A program made the translations under genes and the position numbers. Shown here piece by piece: positions 56,801 to 64,000 of a stretch of 64,000 bases of DNA. The stretch's first letter is position 1; each line of letters starts with the position of its first letter. This stretch comes from Diplolepis rosae (lineage: Eukaryota; Arthropoda; Insecta; Hymenoptera; Diplolepididae), in contig JAPYXD010000680.1 in assembly GCA_030998225.1 (NCBI GenBank), forward strand, positions 8,680,001 through 8,744,000, in the 5' to 3' direction. The notes below the pieces were generated by a model that was not told where the DNA came from, searched no databases, and saw only the letters and a list, made by a program, of their open reading frames with translations.

Positions 56801-59800
56801 TTATTCAGAGTATTGACCATTGGATTCTACACATTTTGCCTATCTTTCAGGCAAATCATGGATACAATTCCAAAAAAACTTTTTCTCTTTCAAGGCAAAC
56901 CATTCGACGAGCCATTTTTCGACTTCTTCAAAATTGGCGAAGCGCTGCTCTGCGAGTGAGTGTCCCATCGATGCGAAAAGGTGATAGTCGGACGGGGCGA
57001 GGTCTGGAAAATACGCCGGGTGCGATAATTTTTCCCAATTCAATGCTTTTAATGTGTTCTTCACCACTTTAGCGGTATGAGACGGTGAGTTGTCATGTTG
57101 TAGGATAACTTTGCCATGTCTTCGGGCCCATTCCGGCCGTTTTTCGATCAACGCATGATTCAAATTGATAATTTGTTGTCGGTAGCGATCCATATTCACC
57201 GTCTCACCAGGTAAACAACTATGATGCTATTATTTTGGCAGAGTGTAATAGTGTATTTTTGAAGGTTATTGTCCATAGAAAAATATGACATAGATGCCAA
57301 ATCATAGAAATGTATACATATCTCTAGCGACATCTATGAGTAAAGCCGGCAAATTTCAACTAACACCCCTGGTATATTGGATAGACGAAAAAGTAAATTT
57401 AGTTAAATTAGAAGAACACGTTATAAAATTAGCTAGGATTTCTGTTCATTTTATTCGATTTCTAGTTAATTTAACTAGATTTTCCTTTTAGTCCGCGTAT
57501 TATACTATTTTTTATCAGTACTGCGGTCAGTAGTGCAATTTTTCAGTCGGTGACTTTGTTATTAAATTAAATTATGTATCGATTTATCGTTTTGTTAAAT
57601 AATCAAAAACATTGAGCACAAATGATCTCAATCATCGTAAAATTTTCATTTATAACTTTTAAATCATGCTGATAATTTATTGAAAAGAGTACAAGCACCT
57701 CAACCCCGATTACTATGCAGTTGACACTTTTAGTCTCTTACCTCTGAGAAGTTTGTTTGGTCTTGTCGTGTCCCACAAAACTGCGTCTTTTGAACATCTA
57801 AATTGAACATCTTACTGCAAGTTCCTCGATTGTATAATTCGAAATCTACTTTTTTTATTGTGCCTCTTACATGATTTCCTATTTCACTTTTTATTACTGG
57901 TACACCATAATAGCCAAGCCCTGCTGTCGGAATGTCATGCATTACATATAGAGCCGTACCATAGTTGGTGCTTCTATTTTCCTCATGAAACTAGAAAAAC
58001 CATTAATTATTCGAAAAATGTTCACTAAAATTGTGAAACCAAAAGCTTTAGTTTACTCGAACAAGCAAGGTTGGTCAGATGAATAGAAGTTTGGTTCATA
58101 CGACCAAAATATTTTTTTAAATCAACGAAGTCCAGTCAACAAAACGATTGTGTTCAACAAACTAAAATTGTTATATGAGTGTTGAATAAATAATTACTCA
58201 CATAATTACTCACTCACTTACAATGTGCGTCGAGAGAATTTATTTAGTTTCGTGAATAAACGATTGACATGAATGTATGTAAATAGCGATTTGATACACA
58301 GAAAAAAAAATTAAATTTAATCAAAGAAAATCATTTGTGTGATAGACTATCTTTAATTCAAAAAAATGATATATCTGGATTAAATCAAATTTATTTGATT
58401 CAAGCAAAGTAACTTTGAACTAAGTAAAAATTTGTTCAAGTCAAATAAATTTCTGCCTTAAATAAAACAAATAATATTTTTAGCCATATCGATACCCACG
58501 TTCTAATATGTCGTATCCCACAAAATTTGAGAAATTGACTTTTTTTGAAAAATGGATTAATAATAATGTTTTACAGCTTATATTAAAATCTTGGGAGTCA
58601 AATTGTTCATTTAATATTTTTAAATAAATATTCTAATATGTCGTATCCCACATCAATTGGTTAAGTCAGCGCCAGCGATGTGACAGTCAATTTTTATTTG
58701 GTAAATAGTCTTAAGTTTATTTCAAGAAATTATTTAATAAAATGAGTAAGAAGGTAATTACAAATAATATTTTTACAACTCCAATTAAATCTAGAGCATC
58801 CGCTGAAACCTCTGTTTGTAGATCGATTAAAAATAACTAAAAGTAAATGGCAACAATTACAAGCATTAAAAAAAGTGTTGCTGAGAGATACACACTGCTT
58901 CTATGATAATATAAAATATATTGATGATACTGACTCTGCTTCTGACCAATCTCAATCAATAAAAAATTTGGAAGCCGAGAGTAAAAATATAGTTAAGGTA
59001 ACTGAAAAGACTAAGGGTAAGAAACGAAAAGCTAATCAAGTTAATCTTGGTGTTAAAAGCAAAGTACTGCGTACTAATAATAGATTTATAAAACCTGAAG
59101 ATAATGATATTAATTATAAAAAAATTGGGATAATATCAGACGAAAGAGGACAAGAAATTTTCAATAATCTCAGCAAGAAAATGTACTTGAAGTAAAAAAA
59201 AAAAAATTAAGAGTACTTAAAATGAAAAAAAAAATGATTTAAGTAATATTAAAGATAGTAAAAATAAAATGTATCAATAATGTTATATTATAATAATTAT
59301 GAATTAAACAATACAAAATAAGAGAGAAAAATGTTATGTATGGGATGAAACAATATTTAATTATAAAACGATTTAGGTAGTACGATCACGAAAATTAGAC
59401 CTCAGGCAAAAATAGATAATTTTGCTTTCAAGAATAGCAATATTATTATGGAAGTGCTAATTTGAAAGAGAAAAGATTATTTTTCATGAAAAAAATTTAA
59501 AACACAAAAAAATAATTTTATTAATAAATTTTATTTTTGCCCAAACTTATTTTCTTATCGCTTCGAGCCAAATTTTTAAAAAGATTCTCTACAACTTGAC
59601 CGTTTCCGATTTTTGAAAATGAATTCTTTAATGGCTGAAATTATAAAAAGACAATTTTTCAAAACAAAATTTTTATAAACAAATTGCTGTATTTGATGAT
59701 AATTAATTCAATTTCAAAAATAGGAAACGGTCAAGTTGTAGAGAATCTTTTTTATAAAAAAATGAACCGTGATTTATTAGAATCGCATCATTTTTAAAAA

Positions 59801-62614
59801 TTTGGCTCGAAGCGATAAGAAAATAAGTTTGGGCAAAAATAAAATTTATTAATAACATTATTTTTTTGTGTTTCAAATTTTTTTCATACAAAATAATCTT
59901 TCCTCTTTCAAATTAGCTTTTCAATAATAATATTGCTATTCTTGAAAGCAAAATTATCTATTTTTGCCTGAAGTTTAATTTTCTTGATCGTACTACCTTA
60001 AATCAATTTCTTTTCTAAAATACATTTTAATTTTTTCTTCTCGCGAAACCCACATAAATATCATAAAATTTATTTAAATAATTTTTTTTGCTTTAATTAT
60101 TATTATTTATGCATTTTTATGAACGTATAAAACAAAAATTTGTATATATTTATTTATTTGTGCTAGCAAGACGTTTTTATCGTTTCCTGAAAAATTTTCC
60201 AAATGTGGGATACGACATATTAGAACGTGGGTATCGATATACAAATGCAATAATCTGTTTGTCTAAAGAAAAAATTTATTTGTCCCAAAGATATTTTGTT
60301 TGAATTAAAGCAATGTTATTTATTTCAAATAAATCTTTTCATTTAATCAAAAAAAGCCTTTCGAATAGATTATTATCTTTCATTTAATCAAATTTTTCTT
60401 CTCAGTGGATATACTTGTGGTTTGGAATTTATTTTATAAGTTTAATTCTAAATCATAAACGTCATTAACAATATAGGACCGATTATTTACTCTTTGAGTG
60501 TTGAATTAGTTTTTTATTACCGAATATATTCTTATCATATCAGCACCAGATAAAGGCCTTATTCAGTTTTGTAAATTAACACCACATTAGACGTGTAAAT
60601 TTCTACTAGGGTTTCGTACTGAAAATCCCTACATTGGAACCACCGTTGATTCCAACGTTGCGATCATAGAAAATTTCGCACAAAAGAATTCAGTGCAATT
60701 GATAATAAGAAATACAGCAGAATAATTGATTTAAAAAGTTTTATGGTTGCGCAGCAGTTTTCTATGGGAGATATGGCTACGCAGTACAATTTTTCAACCT
60801 AAAGGAGTGGGTCATACACTCAAAAAAAAGATTTGATTGAATGAAAGAAAATGATGTTTGTTTTTGTGTTTTTTTTTTCAAACATTCGTTTGATTTAAAC
60901 AAATAATCTTTGGGACAAATAGATATGTGTTTAAATCAAATATATTTTTCTTCAAAACAAAGAATTGAAATTTTGATTTATGACTTACCCTTATAAGAGC
61001 AAGATCGTGAGCTGATCCCTTTTGTACATTTGGATCAAGCAAATCTATTTTTTCAACGTGGATACGATTTCCTATGGTTGTGGGCACACAACCCCATAAC
61101 TATTCAAAATCAAAAATACAACGTACATTAAAAAAATTCATTAAAAATGTAAAATACAGAATGGTTTTCTGCTTGCCATTTGAAATAAAAGTCATAACTG
61201 TATAATCAAAATGGATTAGAGAAACATGCAAAATGATATATACGACATTATCGGAGGATCACTAGTCGCGTATCAGATAGGATACGTTGTCGACAATCTC
61301 AAATTCTTATATCGCAAATAATGCAAATAAATTCAAATTTTAGAGAACTTGAAATATTTCTGTGGAAAGAAAGACGCTTTCGACTGCGCTGGGATTCGAG
61401 CCCAGGTCTTTCGATTGCCGGTCGACTGCTCTAACCACTGAGCTACACGAGCGTTCGACATCTCCCTCTCCACAGCAAGACCTCCTTATATCACCTAGTG
61501 GCATTGCCTTACGGCTGTAATGAGTTCAAATTAATTAGTTGAGTTTGAAATTTTTGCATTATTTGCAATATAAGAGTTTGAAATTGTTTACTAGGATACC
61601 TGTCGACAATATATCCTATGTGATACACGAATAGTGATTCTCCGATAACGTAGGCAGTGACAAAAATTTCAAACTCAACTAATTAATTTGAAAGACCTGG
61701 GCTGAAATCCCAGCGCAGTCGAAAGGTTGCGTAAAGTTTCTCGAATTATTTTTCTCCGTGTGATAGTCACCTTACTCTTCTTCTTTATGTGATTGGAATC
61801 AATTCCAACTACAACGTATGCATTATAATCCACGTGTGTTACTGTTTCAGATTTACGAAATTGAATTCTTCCAATATTTTGAATTTCGTGACCAACAGTC
61901 AAAGCAACTGATGGGCGAATAATAGTCCCAGAAATAACATGATCCTCGAGCACTGGAAGAAAATTTAGTTTACCAACTTCATAAACTTATTTTGATAAGG
62001 CATGAGCCCATTTTCTTACATATGATGTAATTGAATAAACACATTAAAAGCTTCTTTTCATCAAACTATTTGTTAAGTTTTCAAAAGCCTCAAAATTTAT
62101 CAAAACCGCCTTACATTTTATACAAGTTTATACAAAGTAACATCTGTTCTAAAACAAAATAGTAACAGAGTTCTAAAATAAGTGGTATAAATGTGTTATA
62201 GAAACACAATGTCATAGATTTTCTAAAATATGCATTCCGACTGAGCTTTGTAACTGTGCCATAAGAATTTTTTTATCAGTGTTCTATAAAACAATTTATT
62301 GTAATATCTTGAAATTCAAACATACCTTTATCGCTATTGTAACCTGAAAACATTATCGCCACCACGTATGACATAGATCTCTCTGAGGCTTCAATTGGAT
62401 CATTTTGTCCCTCTAATAATGACATAGATTTTGTGAAATAATACAGAATCCAAACAATTGCGTTCACAAAAATTGTGCGTTGTAAACAAAATATGAATTA
62501 AAAATAGTGTATACTAGCAATAAGCAATTGAAAATATAATGGTTAAAATTATAATTTAACGTGCTTACCTATACCAAGGAAAATGTTTATCAGAAGAAAA
62601 ATAATGATCTTCAT
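53810..62614 (-). CDS. SPH-A: secreted, non-catalytic S1-family serine protease homologue
   Basis: Six exons in order: 62614-62569 (signal peptide MKIIIFLLINIFLGI), 62412-62326, 61952-61771, 61099-60989, 57990-57742 and 53977-53810. All have consistent phases, and the product is about 280 residues. The mature part starts EGQNDPIEASERSMSYVVAI without a clip domain. His is kept in VALTVGHEI (norm LTAAHC) and Asp in SAHDLALIR. AGLGYYG matches the GWG region and GTCSKMF/TQFCG the 168-182 disulphide. The GDSGGP loop is replaced by SEEEKGAGLFQNN, so the catalytic Ser is lost. The first disulphide (C42-C58) is also missing. The fold is probably kept as a binding protein, and the role is unknown. Introns 4 and 5 hold several transposons. 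Signal and exon order match SPH-B and SPH-D. Confidence 0.85.
54797..55085 (-). pseudogene. Mariner transposase, C-terminal fragment
   Basis: The minus strand encodes SPDLAPSDYHLF, HALAEQRFTSYKNV and HLPERWEKCVNGNGDYFE, the C-terminus of a DD34D mariner including the third Asp. The outer terminus CCAGGTCTAGAAGTATGAAA starts at 54797. Confidence 0.75.
55382..55871 (-). pseudogene. Mariner transposase, N-terminal fragment
   Basis: MSSFVPTNNDLRTALVFCYH, HRMLVEAYGEHALGKTQCFE and FKKFKSGNFDV give the mariner DNA-binding domain. The frame departs after KKFEDNE. The terminus near 55871 (TTAGGTCAATAAATATTTCC) differs from that of the C-terminal fragment, so these may be two families. The 300 bases between them are unassigned. 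Confidence 0.7.
55989..56400 (-). repeat. Repeats R2b (copy 2) and R2 (copy 2), adjoining
   Basis: 55989-56264 is the inverse of 51081-51352 with very few differences. 56270-56400 matches R2 at 1140-1395. Their junction at GGCGCTATGAAATAGTGCAT may show that R2b and R2 are parts of one longer element. Confidence 0.8.
56721..57374 (-). mobile_element. Internally deleted mariner, 650 bp, with TA duplication
   Basis: The inverted ends CCAGGGATGTTAGTTGAAGT and ACTAACACCCCTGG are flanked by TA on both sides. The minus-strand frame 57199-56840 encodes HGKVILQHDNSPSHTAKVV, FPDLAPSDYHLFASMGHSLA and FFWNCIHDLPER. Second and third Asp are 34 residues apart (DD34D). The N-terminal half with the first Asp is deleted. 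Confidence 0.85.
58758..59195 (+). CDS. Unrecognised protein of the TATCGATA transposon
   Basis: An open frame of about 145 codons reads HPLKPLFVDRLKITKSKWQQ, LLRDTHCFYDNIKYIDDTDS, ASDQSQSIKNLEAESKNIVK, KGKKRKANQVNLGVKSK and ISDERGQEIFNNLSKKMYLK. It is basic in the middle, with an acidic/serine patch and a possible helical C-terminus. ATG at 58742 (MSKK) is out of frame. A 43-nt intron from GTAATT to CTAGAG would join it, which is shorter than usual. Copy 1 has the same frame, cut by the Harbinger. No DDE motif is seen, so it may be an accessory DNA-binding protein or a truncated transposase. Family unknown. Confidence 0.45.
   Translation, partial: LQIIFLQLQLNLEHPLKPLFVDRLKITKSKWQQLQALKKVLLRDTHCFYDNIKYIDDTDSASDQSQSIKNLEAESKNIVKVTEKTKGKKRKANQVNLGVKSKVLRTNNRFIKPEDNDINYKKIGIISDERGQEIFNNLSKKMYLK
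59373..60000. mobile_element. Palindromic MITE with TTA duplication (622 bp)
   Basis: GGTAGTACGATCACGAAAAT and its mirror TTTTCTTGATCGTACTACC bound a structure palindromic along its whole length, including CGCTTCGAGCCAAATTTTTA in both arms. TTA flanks both sides. Copy 1 of the host transposon has a single TTA here. Confidence 0.85.
60816..60970. repeat. Family K MITE relic
   Basis: ACACTCAAAAAAAAGATTTG and ATTTTTCTTCAAAACAAAGA match family K. Only one side is kept. Confidence 0.55.
61245..61672. mobile_element. Inverted-repeat element enclosing a tRNA-like sequence
   Basis: The left arm (ATTATCGGAGGATCACTAGT, CAGATAGGATACGTTGTCGA, TATATCGCAAATAATGCAAA) mirrors a right arm ending near 61672 (ATTTGCAATATAAGAG, CTGTCGACA, GATTCTCCGATAACGTAGGC). 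The arms are about 90 bases. It lies in intron 3 of SPH-A. Confidence 0.65.
61382..61462 (-). repeat. tRNA-derived sequence (SINE head or tRNA pseudogene)
   Basis: The minus strand reads GTAGCTCAGTGGTTAGAGCA (A box and D arm) and CTGGGCTCGAATCCCAGC (perfect T arm and B box) at tRNA spacing. The anticodon loop CCGGCAA would give GGC. The acceptor ends (GCTCGTG and CGCAGTC) do not pair and there is no standard 3' end, so it is not a normal tRNA gene. A second partial copy of the T-arm part lies at 61690-61727, just downstream of SPH-A exon 3. Confidence 0.6.
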
Positions 62615-62619
62615 TCTAG

Positions 62620-63387
62620 CTTGTTCAGAAAGATTCACGCCACTTCTTATTGTCTTTTGAATTCGAGGGAGAAAAGATATCTGAGAATATACGTCTAAGC
62701 AATATATAGGCGTCTATGTGCTGTTAATTACTGCAATCAGGGTTAAAAATTATTTTTTCGATAATTAACATGGTTATATAATGTCATAAATCTGAAGTAA
62801 ATCATGTAAACTTATCTGAGTATACAGTCTATATTTAGAAGAACAAATTTTATGAATTTATAAGTTTATTGTAAAGTAGTAACTTTTACTGCAACGAATT
62901 TCGGTTTCAAAAGTGTTTGTTCCGCACTTCATATGCCTATAACTTGATAAAAATATCGTAGAATATTTTGATGAAGTATCTATAAAAGATTAAAATCTTC
63001 CACGTCACAAAATATACATGTTAATATCCGAAAAAGATTTTCACAAGAACTTCAATGCCAAATAAGTTGAAAACCCTGGTTTTCCAGCCGAGACAAAATT
63101 TTTGCCCTATTTGAGACCTCTGATTTGGAGGGCTAAATAGATCTCAGAAGGATCTGCAGAGGATTTAATTTCTAATAGATTCAGCCCTCTTATAATCCTG
63201 TTAAATGGCACATTTTTTATTTTCTCCGGTTTGAGTTCTAAAAGAGGGCTTTATTTTATAAAAATTGAACCCTCTGCAAACCCTCCTACAACCTCAATTT
63301 ATACCCTCCAGTAGCCCTTCAAATAATCTAGGACAAGGAGTGACATCACATGCCAATATTACCGTTTTATGGCCAATTTTGTTACAT
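62620..63387. other. 5' flank of SPH-A
   Basis: A TATATA word at 62703-62708 on the minus strand lies about 90 bases before the SPH-A ATG and may be its TATA box. The rest shows no gene. Confidence 0.4.
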
Positions 63388-64000
63388 TCTCATTATGTAA
63401 GAATGTATTGGTTTTATGTTGAATATTAAATGACGTTCGAAATTTCCATCAAATCTTTACATTTTAAGACCCCTAGAGTCAGAAAAAAACGGTTTTTACA
63501 AAAGTGTCTGTATGTTTGTCTGTCTACTGAAAATCCAAAATTCAACTTTTTAACAATAGGTAAAATACGAAAAAAATGTAAGTTTGCAAAATTATTTATT
63601 TCAATAAGATCTAGAAATTTTGTCTAACATAGTTTCTAATAAAACGTATATTTTTCATTTTAATTTTAAAAAATACGATTAAAATTTTTAAATTTCATTA
63701 TTTAAACGAAATATGTGAGAAACGAAACAAACGTTCAGATGGAAAATTATTTGCCTGAATGAGGTGTACAAATTCTCAGTAGGACATATTTTGACAAGAT
63801 ATATATTTTATATGTTGGTTTAAAAAAGACACTATTGAAAATCGAAAATTCCAGTTTTTCATCAAAATATGTGAGATACAAAATGAGTGTTGAAATAAAA
63901 AATCGTTTGCATAAAAACAGTCTACGAACTTTTTTACTTTTTGAGATATTTGGAAGAAGTTTAATTTTTATTTAATTATGTAAATGATTAGAAAGTTATA
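63388..64000 (+). repeat. Repeat R1, copy running off the right edge
   Basis: ATTCTCATTATGTAAGAATG, GTATTGGTTTTATGTTGA, CATCAAATCTTTACATTTTA, AAAAGTGTCTGTATGT and later TATGTGAGA(T/A)AC blocks follow the order of R1 at 23687. It is more diverged and lacks the block after the TCTGTCTGT run. Confidence 0.7.

Larger units (their letters stand above)
58487..60239 (+). mobile_element. TATCGATA-ended DNA transposon, copy 2
   Basis: It has the same inverted ends and TGTGGGATACGACATATTAG subterminal repeats as 4558-6751. It is complete apart from the 622-bp MITE at 59376-59997. The interior carries one small open frame. Confidence 0.78.
58297..60407. mobile_element. Family K MITE, copy 3, split by the TATCGATA transposon
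   Basis: The ends CACAGAAAAAAAAATT and TTTTTCTTCTCAGTG are flanked by direct GATA (58293-58296 and 60408-60411). The two halves match 10638-11018, with the insertion at the TGTATGG point. It is located in intron 4 of SPH-A. Confidence 0.75.

Noticed and set aside
61382..61462. Functional tRNA gene
   Set aside because: D and T arms fit, but the acceptor stem does not pair, and it lies inside a repeat with a second partial copy nearby.
1..64000. CRISPR arrays, operons or bacterial defence systems
   Set aside because: The sequence is intron-containing insect-type DNA. The repeats are irregular, palindromic and transposon-derived, with no regularly spaced array.

Overview
This is eukaryotic, strongly AT-rich DNA of arthropod and almost certainly insect origin. 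Its genes are split by GT-AG introns. Its transposon load is typical of insects: mariner and other Tc1/mariner elements, a HARBI1-type Harbinger, TTAA-target (piggyBac-like) elements, Ty3/Gypsy relics and many palindromic MITEs. A transposon-rich hymenopteran would fit, but that is only a guess. There is no bacterial architecture.

Two kinds of host gene can be reconstructed exon by exon. (1) A minus-strand cluster of secreted S1-family serine protease homologues (SPH). SPH-A (62614 to 53810) is complete in six exons. SPH-B (26935 to 8367) has the same exon phases and exon sizes but a damaged exon 4. SPH-C is a relic of one exon (3711-3800). SPH-D has only exons 1-2 before the left edge (611 to 337). 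In A and B the catalytic serine motif is replaced by a conserved EGAG/KGAG-type motif, so they should be non-catalytic. (2) Between A and B, on the plus strand, lies a ten-exon gene (30201-34981). It encodes a coiled coil, a BEN domain and an acidic tail, and is a likely chromatin or transcription regulator. One frame-neutral exon carries an in-frame TAA.

Most of the remainder is mobile DNA, much of it nested. From left to right: a GC-rich TIR element with 160-bp repeats (1.4-3.3 kb); a TATCGATA-ended transposon split by a Harbinger (4.6-6.8 kb); foldback, palindromic and TTAA elements (7.2-17.6 kb); a mariner relic (18.7-20.4 kb); Gypsy relics (20.8-21.8 and 25.7-26.2 kb); a 1.3-1.4 kb repeat R1 present in inverted orientation (23.7-25.1 and 37.9-39.2 kb); Tc1/mariner copies (27.4, 32.7 and 49.8 kb); a 2.3-kb palindrome (45.0-47.3 kb); a nested stack at 49.6-52.8 kb; and, inside SPH-A introns, a CCAATAGCCGGACA-ended element, mariners and a three-level nest at 58.3-60.4 kb.

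Related copies sit in one window, so several insertions have an internal empty-site control. These verify TTA target duplications for the Harbinger and for a palindromic MITE, and TTAA for two other elements. Exon structures were worked out by eye from splice signals, phase continuity and comparison between paralogues. No alignment or database search was run.
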